A DNA stretch of 64,000 nucleotides from Herbidospora galbida (GCF_005233835.1 NZ_SZQA01000014.1:112862-176861), one strand, 5' to 3'. Counted from the first letter of the stretch, positions 7,506 through 16,409 are shown. The notes: generated by a model from the letters alone, not told the origin. Translations and numbers: made by a program.

Positions 7506-7591
7506 TGTCCGAGGGGGGACTTGAACCCCCATGCCCATCACTGGGCACTAGCACCTCAAGCTAGCGCGTCTGCCTATTCCGCCACCCGGAC
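7506..7591 (-). tRNA. tRNA-Leu (anticodon GAG)
   Basis: Read on the minus strand, the acceptor arm GTCCGGG pairs with CTCGGAC, with discriminator A at 7506. The anticodon stem CTAGC/GCTAG encloses the loop TTGAGGT, giving anticodon GAG. A long variable arm (GTGCCCAGTGATGGGCA) marks a class II tRNA, and GGTTCAAGT is the T loop. CCA is not encoded. It decodes CUC and CUU leucine codons. Confidence 0.95.
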
Positions 7592-7722
7592 CGGTGACCC
7601 ACACACGGAACGTCTTCCCCGCGTCGGCTGTTAAAGGTTAGCACTCCCGGCCGCGTGGTTCATCCCGAGATCCAACCGGCAGGATGGGAACCGCAAGCCG
7701 AACCACGCTCTGGAGGAACGCC

Positions 7723-9021
7723 ATGACCGCCGTCACCGGCGAGAACGACGTCGTCACCCTGTGCCAGGAACTCATCCGCATCGACTCCACGAACGCGGGC
7801 GACAACCGCGGGCCGGGGGAACGCGAGGCGGCGGAGTACGTAGCGGCAAAGCTGGACGAGGTCGGCATCGAGGCCACGATCTTGGAAAGCGATCACAAGC
7901 GGGCGAACGTCATCGCCAGGATCGAGGGCACCAACCCCGACCGTGAAGGGTTGATCCTCCACGGCCACCTCGACGTCGTCCCCTTCCGCGCCGAAGACTG
8001 GCGGCATCATCCCCTCTCCGGCGAGATCGCCGACGGGTGCGTCTGGGGGCGGGGGGCGGTGGACATGAAGGACATGGACGCCATGATCCTCGCCACCGTC
8101 CGCAAGCGGCTGCGGGAAGGGCGTCGTCCCGAGCGGGACGTCCTGCTCATCTTCACCGCCGACGAGGAGGCCGGGGGCAGCTACGGCGCGCAGTGGCTCG
8201 TCGACAAGCATCCCCATCTCTTCGAGGGGGCCACCGAGGCCATCGGCGAGGTCGGCGGGTTCAGCGTGACCCTGGCCGAGGACAAGCGCCTCTACCTCAT
8301 CGAGGCCGCCGAGAAGGGCATCGCCTGGATGAAGCTGACCGCCACCGGGCGGGCCGGCCACGGATCGATGCTCAACCACGAGAACGCCATCACCGAGCTT
8401 TCCGAGGCCCTCGCCAGGATCGGGCGTTACGAGTGGCCGATCCGGATCACCCCCACGGTCCGGTCGTTCTTCAAGGAGGCCTTCGACATCGAGATCGAGG
8501 CCGAGAGCGCCGAGGCCGCCGTGGCCAAGCTCGGGCCGCTCGCCCGGATGATCGGCGCGACCCTCCGGAACACGACCAACCCGACGATGCTGGAGTCGGG
8601 ATACAAGGCCAACGTCATTCCCCAGACGGCCACCGCGCGGGTCGACGGGCGGTTCCTGCCCGGTGCGGAGGAGGAGTTCTTCGAGAAGATCGACGAGCTT
8701 CTCGGGCCCAACGTGACGCGCGAGTTCGACTACCACGACATCGCCGTGGAGACCTCGTTCGACGGGCGGCTGGTCAAGGCCATGGCCGACGCGCTCGAAC
8801 AGGAGGACCCGGGCGCGAAGGCCGTTCCCTACATGCTCTCCGGCGGCACCGACCTCAAGGCGTTCACCCGGCTGGGAATTCGCGGATTCGGGTTCGCTCC
8901 GCTCAAGCTGCCCGCTGACCTGGACTTCTCTGGGATGTTCCATGGCGTGGACGAGAGGGTGCCGGTCGATTCGCTCCAGTTTGGGGTGCGGGTGCTTGAT
9001 CGATTCCTTGACTACTCCTGA
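7723..9021 (+). CDS. M20-family zinc metallopeptidase
   Basis: A 432-residue cytoplasmic hydrolase of the M20/M25/M40 family, related to carboxypeptidase/ArgE/DapE enzymes. ATG 7723 is chosen because GGAGG lies just upstream; an earlier in-frame ATG at 7684 has none. Motifs in order: GHLDVVPF with a metal-binding His, WGRGAVDMKD with the bridging Asp, FTADEEAGG with the catalytic Glu, and the dimerisation-domain start around GRAGHGSMLNHENAI. The HGVDERVP near the end supplies a late metal ligand. It probably removes a residue from a peptide or acylated amino acid; the substrate is unknown. Confidence 0.92.
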   Translation: MTAVTGENDVVTLCQELIRIDSTNAGDNRGPGEREAAEYVAAKLDEVGIEATILESDHKRANVIARIEGTNPDREGLILHGHLDVVPFRAEDWRHHPLSGEIADGCVWGRGAVDMKDMDAMILATVRKRLREGRRPERDVLLIFTADEEAGGSYGAQWLVDKHPHLFEGATEAIGEVGGFSVTLAEDKRLYLIEAAEKGIAWMKLTATGRAGHGSMLNHENAITELSEALARIGRYEWPIRITPTVRSFFKEAFDIEIEAESAEAAVAKLGPLARMIGATLRNTTNPTMLESGYKANVIPQTATARVDGRFLPGAEEEFFEKIDELLGPNVTREFDYHDIAVETSFDGRLVKAMADALEQEDPGAKAVPYMLSGGTDLKAFTRLGIRGFGFAPLKLPADLDFSGMFHGVDERVPVDSLQFGVRVLDRFLDYS

Positions 9022-9115
9022 GTATCGGGTTGCGATCACTTGGCGTGGCTGTAAAGTTACTCCGCGTTGAGGGGTTGATCCGCACTGGGCGGCTCGACGG
9101 CAACTGGGAGGTCGC

Positions 9116-9655
9116 GTGTTCCGCATGCCGAGTGTTCAGCGAGGGGCGTTCGCGCCCGTCGTTGACCGGCATGCAGACGCGGCCGTCCCCGCCGGGAGCC
9201 GGGAAGCTCGGATGGCGCGGTTCGCGGCCGATTCCCGGCTGAGTCGCCTGTTGGTCGTCGGTGGTCTGATCGCCGTCGGCTGGGTGCTCGGAGTGGTCTT
9301 CGGGTTCGCCGGTGAGGCACACGCCTCCACCGGCACCGTCCCCTCACCTGTCGTCGCCGGGTCGGTGCAGGTCGCCGACGGATTCCCCACGGCGGGCGAC
9401 GCGCAGGCCATGGCCGGGCGCAACGTCGACGGGCTCACCAGCTCGTCCACGCCGGTCGCGCCTCCACCCGCCTCCGCCGAACACTCTCAGGGCAACGGGC
9501 TCGTTCCCCCGAACGGCGGCGGTTCCATCCTTTTCGGGGATGTCGCTCGGTCCTTCTCCGGCCCGCGGCCCGCGGCCCTGCCTGTTCCCATGGCGGCCGT
9601 GCTTCCCCCGGTCGTCCGCACAGCGGCGGACGACCCTTCGTTCTCCCCTGACTGA
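9116..9655 (+). CDS. Small membrane-anchored or secreted protein upstream of the chaplin
   Basis: A 179-residue protein from GTG 9116, with GGGAGG six bases or so upstream. One hydrophobic segment near residues 44-66 (LLVVGGLIAVGWVLGVVFGF) is followed by AGEAHAS, a likely signal-peptidase site or membrane anchor. The rest is Pro/Ser/Ala-rich and probably disordered, with SGPRPAALPVPMAAVLPPVV near the end. I recognise no family. Its position just before the large chaplin suggests a cell-surface role in the same developmental layer, which is inference. Confidence 0.65.
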   Translation: MFRMPSVQRGAFAPVVDRHADAAVPAGSREARMARFAADSRLSRLLVVGGLIAVGWVLGVVFGFAGEAHASTGTVPSPVVAGSVQVADGFPTAGDAQAMAGRNVDGLTSSSTPVAPPPASAEHSQGNGLVPPNGGGSILFGDVARSFSGPRPAALPVPMAAVLPPVVRTAADDPSFSPD

Positions 9656-9842
9656 TCCCGCGACCCGGTGGTCGGTCTCGCCTGAGCCCTGACTTTTCCC
9701 CGTCAGGCAGGCATCTCTTTCTCCGCGCGGAGTCGCGGAATTCCCCAATCCTCGTGACGCTCCATGGCACCGCTGTGCCTTCGGCCTGGAGTTCTTCTGT
9801 CGCGAGTTGTCAGGTACCCCCAGAACAAATGGAGTTTTCATC

Positions 9843-11762
9843 ATGCGAACGTGGGCGAAGGGCTCTGCCCCCGCGGCTCTCCTCGCGGCCGGCGTCATGG
9901 CCCTCGGCACGGGGACCGCGGTCGCCGACACCGATGGCCAGAGCTCGATCGGTGGCGGTAACCAGGTCAACCTGCCGGTGTCCCTCCCGATCGACCTGAG
10001 CGGCAACGCCGTCGGGGTGGCGGGCGGCTCGACCGCCACGTCGAAGGGCGGCGCGTCCGTCGACAACAGCAACACCTCTGGTAAGGGCATCCAGGGCAAC
10101 ACCTCCGGCAAGAGCAGCGTCCTGGGCGGAAACCAGGTGAACGCGCCGGTCAGCGCGCCGATCAACGCCTGTGGCAACGCGATCGCGCTGTTCGGCAACT
10201 CCGACGCCGGGTGCAAGGGCGGCTCGGAGGTCAAGACCTCGGGTCAGGGCGGCGCCGGCAAGAACACCACTAACGGCGATCACAGCCTGCTCGGCGGCAA
10301 CCAGGTCACGGCGCCGATCAGCGCCCCCATCAACGCGTGCGGCAACGCGGTGGCGATCTTCGGTGACGCCGTCGCGGGCTGCAAGGGCGGTTCGACCGTC
10401 AAGAACACCGGGGCCGGCCCCGGCGGCAACTCCACGTCCGGACGCTCCGCCGCCCTCGGCGGCAACCAGGTCATCGCGCCGGTCAGTGCGCCGATCAACG
10501 TCTGCGGCGTCACCGTCGCGGTCTTCGGCGACGCGTTCTCGGGCTGCAAGGGCGGCTCGACCTCGACCAACGGCGACCCCGGTCCGAAATACCAGCACGG
10601 TCACGGCAAGCCCGGCTCGACCGGCAACGACACCGACGGGCGCTTCGGCGCCGGCAGCGGCAACCAGGTGATCGCCCCGGTCAACCTTCCCGTCAACGTC
10701 TGCGGCAACGCCATCGGGGGCGCGCTGGCCGGATGCAAGGGCGGTTCCGAGGCGGTCAACACCACGCCGGGCACCGGTGCGGGCGGCAACACCACCGACG
10801 GCCGTTCGGGGGTCGTCGCGGGCAACCAGATCGTGGCGCCGATCACCGCACCGATCAACATCTGCGGCAACGCGGTCGCCCTGTTCGGCGAGGCCTTCGC
10901 CGGGTGCAAGGGCGGCGCCACCGCCAAGAACGGCGGCAAGGGCGCCGGCGGCAACACCACCTCCGGCCGGTCCGGGGTCGTCGCGGGCAACCAGGTCATC
11001 GCGCCGATCACCGCGCCCATCAACGCGTGCGGCAACGCCGTCGCGGCGGCGGGCGGGGCCGAGGCCCACTGCACCGGCAACGTCTCCGCCGAGGGCGGGC
11101 CCGGCGGCGGTGGCAACAAGACCGACGGCAAGTCCGGCGTGCTCGCCGGGAACCAGGTCATCGCGCCGATCACCGCGCCCATCAACGCGTGCGGCAACGC
11201 GGTCGCCGGGCTGGGCGACGCCGCCGCCGGGTGCCTCGGGGGCAGCCGGGTCGGCCGTTCGGTCCACCACACCACCGGCGACGGCTACGACAACCTGACC
11301 CAGAGCTGGGGCAAGGTCGACGCGGCCGAGACCTCCGGCCCGCTGCCCGCCCTGCCGGCGATGAGCTCGGCCCGTCAGCTCACCAAGATGAGCGCCGCCG
11401 GTCTGCCGCTGGTCGGCGACCTGCCCGGCATGCTCGGCCTCCCGGCGCTGCCCGGCCTGCCCGGCGCTCCGGCCGTCCCGGCCGCCGCCGGTGGCAAGAA
11501 GGCTCCCGGCAAGAACGCGCAGGCCAGCCCGCTGGCCCCGGTCACCGGTGCGGCCCAGGGCCTGCCGGTCGCGGGCTCGCTCGGTTCGGCCGCCTCGGCC
11601 CTGCCGGTCGGCGGGCTCGGCCTGATGAGCGCCGCCCAGCCCGACTCGATCACGGGCATGAACTCGGGTTCACTGGCCGCCCTGCTGCTGGGCGCCATGT
11701 TCGCCGCCTCGGCCACCATGTTCGCCGGCGCCCGTCGCCTGCGCTTCGGTCGCCGCAAGTAA
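9843..11762 (+). CDS. Large chaplin-family protein with eight tandem chaplin domains
   Basis: A 639-residue secreted protein, ATG 9843 with GGAG upstream. The signal peptide ends near VADTDG. Eight chaplin domains follow at about 55-residue spacing, each of the form GNQV-APV-APINACGNA then AGCKGG. Domains 2-8 keep the Cys pair; domain 1 has neither Cys. Linkers are Gly/Asn/Thr/Ser-rich. After residue 490 comes a Pro/Leu-rich region. The end (SITGMNSG, a hydrophobic helix, then RRLRFGRRK) looks like a non-standard sorting signal or membrane anchor. Chaplins coat aerial hyphae with amyloid-like fibres; long chaplins usually have two domains, so eight is unusual. Confidence 0.9.
   Translation: MRTWAKGSAPAALLAAGVMALGTGTAVADTDGQSSIGGGNQVNLPVSLPIDLSGNAVGVAGGSTATSKGGASVDNSNTSGKGIQGNTSGKSSVLGGNQVNAPVSAPINACGNAIALFGNSDAGCKGGSEVKTSGQGGAGKNTTNGDHSLLGGNQVTAPISAPINACGNAVAIFGDAVAGCKGGSTVKNTGAGPGGNSTSGRSAALGGNQVIAPVSAPINVCGVTVAVFGDAFSGCKGGSTSTNGDPGPKYQHGHGKPGSTGNDTDGRFGAGSGNQVIAPVNLPVNVCGNAIGGALAGCKGGSEAVNTTPGTGAGGNTTDGRSGVVAGNQIVAPITAPINICGNAVALFGEAFAGCKGGATAKNGGKGAGGNTTSGRSGVVAGNQVIAPITAPINACGNAVAAAGGAEAHCTGNVSAEGGPGGGGNKTDGKSGVLAGNQVIAPITAPINACGNAVAGLGDAAAGCLGGSRVGRSVHHTTGDGYDNLTQSWGKVDAAETSGPLPALPAMSSARQLTKMSAAGLPLVGDLPGMLGLPALPGLPGAPAVPAAAGGKKAPGKNAQASPLAPVTGAAQGLPVAGSLGSAASALPVGGLGLMSAAQPDSITGMNSGSLAALLLGAMFAASATMFAGARRLRFGRRK
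9950..11260 (+). repeat. Tandem ~165-bp repeats encoding chaplin domains
   Basis: Eight repeat units can be followed by the AACCAG core that encodes GNQ, at about 9959, 10131, 10299, 10464, 10662, 10823, 10988 and 11151. Units 2-8 are mostly 161-172 bases apart; one gap is 198 because of a His/Gly/Pro insert. The last three units are the most alike, which suggests recent duplication or gene conversion. Confidence 0.85.
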
Positions 11763-11858
11763 TCGGTCGCCGCAAGTAAGACGTGCCGCCGCCGTCAGGC
11801 GGCGAGTCAACAAGGTGTCTCCCCTGGCCGGGCGGTTCCCGCTGGGGGAGGCGGGAAA

Positions 11859-11899
11859 GCTTTGCCCGTCTCGGGGGCGCGGCCCGGGGCGGGCAAAGC
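11859..11899. terminator. Intrinsic terminator-like hairpin after the chaplin gene
   Basis: A perfect ten-base inverted repeat GCTTTGCCCG / CGGGCAAAGC encloses a GC-rich loop of 21 bases. It lies between the chaplin gene and the convergent DUF5703 gene and could serve both. There is no long T run. Confidence 0.55.
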
Positions 11900-11904
11900 C
11901 ATGT

Positions 11905-12090
11905 TTAAAGAGTGCTGACCGCGCGTATGATCTTCCGTCGCAGCCAGACCCTGCGGCTGCCGTCGGAATAGAGACGCAGACGGTGGAGTTCCCAATGGCC
12001 GTATTCGGCATGTTCCGTCAGGAGTTGACGAGCCGCTTCACGTGAGGTTCCGCGTGGAAGGAAGAGCTCCATGTAGGAGTAGTCGAGCAC
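11905..12090 (-). CDS. DUF5703 family protein
   Basis: A 61-residue basic protein. It matches the small actinobacterial DUF5703 family: YMELFLPRGTSREAARQLL, then EYGHWELHRLRLYSDGSRR and WLRRKIIR. The family is widespread in Actinobacteria, very uniform in length and of unknown function. It is divergent from topA, an arrangement that may reflect a shared promoter region. Confidence 0.85.
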   Translation of the reverse strand: MLDYSYMELFLPRGTSREAARQLLTEHAEYGHWELHRLRLYSDGSRRVWLRRKIIRAVSTL

Positions 12091-12282
12091 AGCGATTAGT
12101 CTCCCGTTGGGGACGGTGGAGTCCGATGGGCTCTATTCTGCGTCCTCGTGGGATAACGGGTCCAGGTGGTTACAGACCGGGGCCCACCCGGGTAGCCCGA
12201 GGGGGAGGGCCGCTCGTGACGGGTTACCGTGAAAGGCCCACACCGACGGGGATCAGCAGCGAACAGCGAGGTAGGTAGCAGC

Positions 12283-15015
12283 GTGCCAGCGAACAACGGC
12301 AACGCCGGCGGAACCCGCCTGGTGATCGTCGAGTCGCCCGCGAAGGCGAAGACGATCGCCGGGTACCTCGGGCGCGGTTACGTCGTCGAGTCCAGCATCG
12401 GCCACATCCGCGATCTTCCGGGGAAGGGCGACACCATCCCCGAGGAGTACGCGAGCCAGGCCTGGGCCAAGCTCGGCGTGAACGTCGACGACGACTTCGA
12501 GCCGCTCTACATCGTGAACAGCGACAAGAAGTCGCAGGTATCGAAACTGAAGCAGCTTCTCAAAGAGGCCGACGAGCTCTACCTCGCCACTGACGAAGAC
12601 CGCGAGGGCGAGGCCATCGCGTGGCACCTGCGCGAGGTGCTGAAGCCGAAGGTGCCCGTCCACCGGATGGTCTTCCACGAGATCACCCCGCAGGCGATCC
12701 GCGACGCCGTGGCCAACCCGCGCGACCTCAACCTGCGTCTGGTCGACGCGCAGGAGACCCGGCGCATCCTCGACCGTCTCTACGGTTTCGAGGTCAGCCC
12801 GGTCCTGTGGAAGAAGGTCAAGCAGGGGCTCTCGGCGGGCCGCGTCCAGTCGGTCGCGACGCGGCTGGTGGTCGAGCGGGAGCGCGACCGCATCGCGTTC
12901 ACGAGCGCCTCCTACTGGGACCTTTCCGCCGTTTTCGACACCGGGCTCGACAGTGACGATCCCAGCCGGTTCGGTGCGACTTTGCTGTCCGTCGCGGGCA
13001 AGCGTGTGGCCCAGGGCCGCGATTTCGGCTCCGACGGCCTGCTGACCAGGAAAGACGTGCTCCACCTCGACCAGGCCGCCGCCACCGCGCTGGCCGGTCG
13101 GCTGAACGGGGCCTCTTATTCGGTACGTTCGGTCGAGCGCAAGCCGTACACGAGAAAGCCCTATGCGCCGTTCCGGACGACCACCCTCCAGCAGGAGGCG
13201 AGCCGGAAGCTCGGGTTCTCGGCGAAGTTCACCATGCAGGTGGCCCAGAAGCTCTACGAGAACGGGTTCATCACCTACATGCGTACCGACAGCATCACGC
13301 TGTCGGAGACCGCCGTCGCGGCCGCTCGGGCGCAGGCGATCAAGCTCTATGGGTCGGCTTACGTCCCCGACAAGCCGAGGGTGTACGCCAGCAAGGTCAA
13401 GAACGCGCAGGAGGCCCACGAGGCGATCCGCCCGTCGGGTGAGGAGTTCCGCACCCCCGGCGAGACCGGGCTCTCGGGCGACATGTTCCGCCTCTACGAG
13501 CTCATCTGGCAGCGCACCGTCGCCTCTCAGATGAAGGACGCCGAAGGCGAGTCGGTCTCGGTGCGGGTCCTGGCCGACCGCGAGCAGGCCGAGTTCAGCG
13601 CGACCGGCCGCACCATCACCTTCTACGGCTTCCTGAAGGCCTACGTCGAAGGCGCCGACGACCCGTCGACCGACCGCGACGACTCCGAGAAGCGGCTGCC
13701 GAACCTCGCCGAGGGCCAGGCGGTCAACGTCCTGGAGCTCGCCCCGGCCGGCCACGCGACCAAGCCGCCCGCCCGCTACACCGAGGCGTCGCTGGTCAAG
13801 GAGCTGGAAGACCGCGAGATCGGGCGGCCGTCGACCTACGCGTCGATCATCGGGACGATTCTGGAACGCGGCTACGTGTTCAAGAAGGGCACCGCGCTGG
13901 TGCCGTCGTTCCTGGCGTTCGCCGTGGTCAACCTGCTGGAGCAGCACTTCGGCAACTTGGTCGACTACGACTTCACGGCCGAGATGGAGAAGGTCCTCGA
14001 CGACATCGCCAACGACCGCGCCGAGCGGGTGCCGGAACTGCGGCGCTTCTACTTCGGCGACGGTGGCGACGGTGACGAGGGTCTGAAAGACCTGGTCAGC
14101 GACCTGGGCAACATCGACGCCAAGGAGATCAGCTCGTTCCCGATCAAGGGAACCGACATCGTCATCCGCGTCGGCCGCTACGGGACCTACCTCGACCGCG
14201 AGGGTTCGAAGGTCAACGTGCCCAGCGACGTCACGCCCGACGAGCTGACCGCCGAGAAGGCCGAAGAGCTGTTCGCCCAGCCCTCCAGCGCTCGTGAGCT
14301 GGGCGTCGACCCGTCGACGGGGCACGCGATCTGGGTGCGCAACGGGCCCTACGGCCACTACGTGACCGAGGTGCTGCCCGAGGAGGCCCCGGCCGCCGAC
14401 GCCCCGAAGAAGCGGGTCAAGAAGGCCGACCAGCCGAAGCCGCGCATCAGCTCGCTGTTCAAGACGATGGACCCCGAGACGATCACCCTCGACGACGCGC
14501 TCCGGCTGCTGACGATCCCCCGCGTGGTCGGGGTGATCGACGGCGAGGAGGTCGTCGCCCACAACGGCAAGTTCGGTCCCTACATCAAGAAGGGCACCGA
14601 CTCCCGGTCGCTGACGGCCGAGGAGGAGCTGCTCACGATGACGATCGAGCAGGCCAAGGAGGTGTTCGCGCAGCCGAAGCAGCGGGGCCGCAGGGCCGCC
14701 GCCGCGCCGCTGCGCGAGCTGGGCGAAGACCCGGCGTCGAAGAAGCCGGTCGTGGTGAAGGAAGGCCGCTTCGGTCCCTACGTGACCGACGGCGAGACGA
14801 ACGCGTCGCTGCGCAAGGGCGACACGGTCGAAGAGATCACCATCGAGCGGGCGGCCGAACTGCTCGCCGACCGGCGCGAGAAGGCTCCGGTCAAGAAGGC
14901 GCCCGCCAAGAAGGCTCCGGCGAAGAAGGCCACCACCGCCACGAAGGCGAAGACGGCGGCGGCGAAGTCGACGACCGCGAAGCCGACGGCTCGGGCGAAC
15001 ACCAAGGCCAAGTAG
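12283..15015 (+). CDS. topA: DNA topoisomerase I (type IA)
   Basis: A 910-residue enzyme that relaxes negative supercoils by cutting one strand. GTG 12283 is chosen because it follows a GAGG site and precedes the conserved LVIVESPAKAKTIAGYLG. The Toprim domain holds DEDREGEAIAWHL, and the active-site Tyr332 lies in FITYMRTDS. After the catalytic core come several C-terminal GRYGTYL/GPYGHYV/GKFGPYI/GRFGPYV repeat modules, typical of actinobacterial TopA, which replace the zinc fingers of E. coli. The last 40 residues are a Lys/Ala/Pro-rich tail that in mycobacteria and Streptomyces increases processivity. It is essential and single-copy in relatives. Confidence 0.97.
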   Translation: MPANNGNAGGTRLVIVESPAKAKTIAGYLGRGYVVESSIGHIRDLPGKGDTIPEEYASQAWAKLGVNVDDDFEPLYIVNSDKKSQVSKLKQLLKEADELYLATDEDREGEAIAWHLREVLKPKVPVHRMVFHEITPQAIRDAVANPRDLNLRLVDAQETRRILDRLYGFEVSPVLWKKVKQGLSAGRVQSVATRLVVERERDRIAFTSASYWDLSAVFDTGLDSDDPSRFGATLLSVAGKRVAQGRDFGSDGLLTRKDVLHLDQAAATALAGRLNGASYSVRSVERKPYTRKPYAPFRTTTLQQEASRKLGFSAKFTMQVAQKLYENGFITYMRTDSITLSETAVAAARAQAIKLYGSAYVPDKPRVYASKVKNAQEAHEAIRPSGEEFRTPGETGLSGDMFRLYELIWQRTVASQMKDAEGESVSVRVLADREQAEFSATGRTITFYGFLKAYVEGADDPSTDRDDSEKRLPNLAEGQAVNVLELAPAGHATKPPARYTEASLVKELEDREIGRPSTYASIIGTILERGYVFKKGTALVPSFLAFAVVNLLEQHFGNLVDYDFTAEMEKVLDDIANDRAERVPELRRFYFGDGGDGDEGLKDLVSDLGNIDAKEISSFPIKGTDIVIRVGRYGTYLDREGSKVNVPSDVTPDELTAEKAEELFAQPSSARELGVDPSTGHAIWVRNGPYGHYVTEVLPEEAPAADAPKKRVKKADQPKPRISSLFKTMDPETITLDDALRLLTIPRVVGVIDGEEVVAHNGKFGPYIKKGTDSRSLTAEEELLTMTIEQAKEVFAQPKQRGRRAAAAPLRELGEDPASKKPVVVKEGRFGPYVTDGETNASLRKGDTVEEITIERAAELLADRREKAPVKKAPAKKAPAKKATTATKAKTAAAKSTTAKPTARANTKAK

Positions 15016-15033
15016 GGGTTTACAGCTTGTCAG

Positions 15034-15055
15034 CCTGCGCGGTCCGCCGCGCAGG
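15034..15055 (+). terminator. Hairpin after topA
   Basis: CCTGCGCGG and CCGCGCAGG form a perfect nine-base stem with a four-base loop, 19 bases after the topA stop. No T tract follows, which is common in high-GC actinomycetes. Confidence 0.5.
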
Positions 15056-15061
15056 CGGCGG

Positions 15062-15088
15062 TTGTCCACAAGCGACAGGTTGTCCACA
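15062..15088 (+). promoter_or_regulatory. Two DnaA-box sequences (TTGTCCACA)
   Basis: TTGTCCACA occurs at 15062-15070 and again at 15080-15088, same orientation, 18 bases start to start. This exact nine-mer is the preferred DnaA box of Streptomyces and relatives. Two boxes are too few for an origin; they lie between topA and a metallophosphoesterase gene, so local DnaA control or titration is possible. Function is inferred. Confidence 0.6.
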
Positions 15089-15158
15089 GGCGGCTCTCCC
15101 GGCTGCGCCACGCGGGTTCTTTGCTCGTAGCATGAGCGCGGTCCGATAGGGGGTAACC

Positions 15159-16409
15159 GTGGGTTTTCTCGTCGTCGTGTTCGGCGTGGTCTTCGCCGTC
15201 CACTTCTACCTCTACCGGCGGCTGATCCGGTCGACGACCCTGCCGGGCCGGGCCAGGAAAGCGCTGACCGGTGTGCTGGTCCTCCTGCTCGTGCTGCTGC
15301 TGGTGGCGCTGGTCGGCACCCGCGTGGCGTCGTCGTGGCTCGTCCACCTGCTGGCCTGGCCGGGGTTCATCTGGGTCGCGGTCATGTTCTACGTGACGCT
15401 GATCTGCCTCGCGCTGGAGATCCCCCGGCTGGTCCTCGGCCACTTCTTCAAGGGCGATCCGGTCAAGGCGGCGCCGCCGCCGAAGGTCATCCCGGCCACG
15501 GTCGGGTCGCCGTCCGGGCCCAGGAAGATCGAGATCGAGGTCGAAGACGTCGTCGAGCCGCCCAAGCGGCCCGACCGCCGGCTGTTCATCAACCGCGCGG
15601 CCGCCGTGGTGGCCGGGGTCGGAGCGGGCACGATCGTCGGGTTCGGCCTCGAATCGGGGCTGGGCGATCCCGTGCTGGAGAGGGTGCCGATCAAGCTGCC
15701 CAACCTCGACCCCCGGGCCAGTGGCCTGCGGATCGCCCTGGTCAGCGACATCCACCTCGGCCCGCTGACGGGCATCGCGCACACCGAGCGCATCGTCGAG
15801 CAGATCAACCGGTGCGACGCCGACATCGTGGCCATCGTGGGCGATCTCGTCGACGGGAGCGTCGGGGAACTGGGCCATCTGGCCGCCCCGCTGACCCACA
15901 TCAAGGCTCGCCAGGGCACCTACTTCGTCACCGGCAACCACGAGTACTACATCCAGGGCGGTCCCGACGAGTGGATCGACACCCTGCGGTCCTACGGCAT
16001 CCGCACGCTGGCGAACGAGCGCCTGCCGATCTATCACGACGGCGTCCAGGCGATCACGCTGGCCGGGGTGAACGACGTCAACGGGGCCACCATGCAGGCC
16101 GGTCCCGACCTCCACCCCGCCCTCTTCGGCCGGCCCGAGGGGGTGCCGACGGTCCTGCTGGCCCACCAGCCGGTCATCGGCGCCGAGGCGGCGAAGTGGG
16201 GGGTCGACCTCCAGCTCTCCGGCCACACCCACGGCGGGCAGATGGTGCCGTTCGACCGGATCGTGCCGCTCCAGCAGCCCGTGGTCCGGGGGCTCGACAC
16301 GATCGGCGAGATGCAGATCTACGTCACCAGAGGCGCCGGGTTCTGGGGGCCGCCGGTCCGGGTCGGGGCGCCGCCCGAGGTCACGCTGATCCGGCTGGAG
16401 CACGCCTGA
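15159..16409 (+). CDS. Membrane-anchored metallophosphoesterase (YkuE-like)
   Basis: A 416-residue protein from GTG 15159. Three to four hydrophobic segments fill residues 1-100, followed by a charged linker and a short hydrophobic segment around 145-160. The calcineurin-like phosphoesterase domain follows, with the metal ligands in SDIHLG, VGDLVDG, GNHEYY and GHTHGGQ. Related YkuE-type enzymes act at the outer face of the membrane on phosphodiesters or phosphomonoesters. It lies downstream of topA past a hairpin and two DnaA boxes. The substrate is unknown. Confidence 0.88.
   Translation: MGFLVVVFGVVFAVHFYLYRRLIRSTTLPGRARKALTGVLVLLLVLLLVALVGTRVASSWLVHLLAWPGFIWVAVMFYVTLICLALEIPRLVLGHFFKGDPVKAAPPPKVIPATVGSPSGPRKIEIEVEDVVEPPKRPDRRLFINRAAAVVAGVGAGTIVGFGLESGLGDPVLERVPIKLPNLDPRASGLRIALVSDIHLGPLTGIAHTERIVEQINRCDADIVAIVGDLVDGSVGELGHLAAPLTHIKARQGTYFVTGNHEYYIQGGPDEWIDTLRSYGIRTLANERLPIYHDGVQAITLAGVNDVNGATMQAGPDLHPALFGRPEGVPTVLLAHQPVIGAEAAKWGVDLQLSGHTHGGQMVPFDRIVPLQQPVVRGLDTIGEMQIYVTRGAGFWGPPVRVGAPPEVTLIRLEHA

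Noticed and set aside
7480..7564. Protein-coding plus-strand frame across tRNA-Leu
   Set aside because: The sequence reading SEGGLEPPCPS is the antisense of a tRNA, a common annotation artefact.
9950..11260. Possible CRISPR array because of regular repeats
   Set aside because: The period is about 165 bases, repeats are coding and in frame, and no short repeat-spacer structure or cas gene is present.
9810..11270. Long minus-strand frame opposite the chaplin gene
   Set aside because: It is an Arg/Asp/Val-rich shadow of the chaplin repeats; the plus strand has signal peptide, ribosome site and conserved domains.
15062..15088. Replication origin
   Set aside because: Only two DnaA boxes are present, and dnaA, dnaN, gyrB or an AT-rich region are missing.
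12253..15111. Very long open frame on the minus strand opposite topA
   Set aside because: It is the mirror of the topA reading frame in high-GC DNA; its composition is unlike a real protein and topA is certain.
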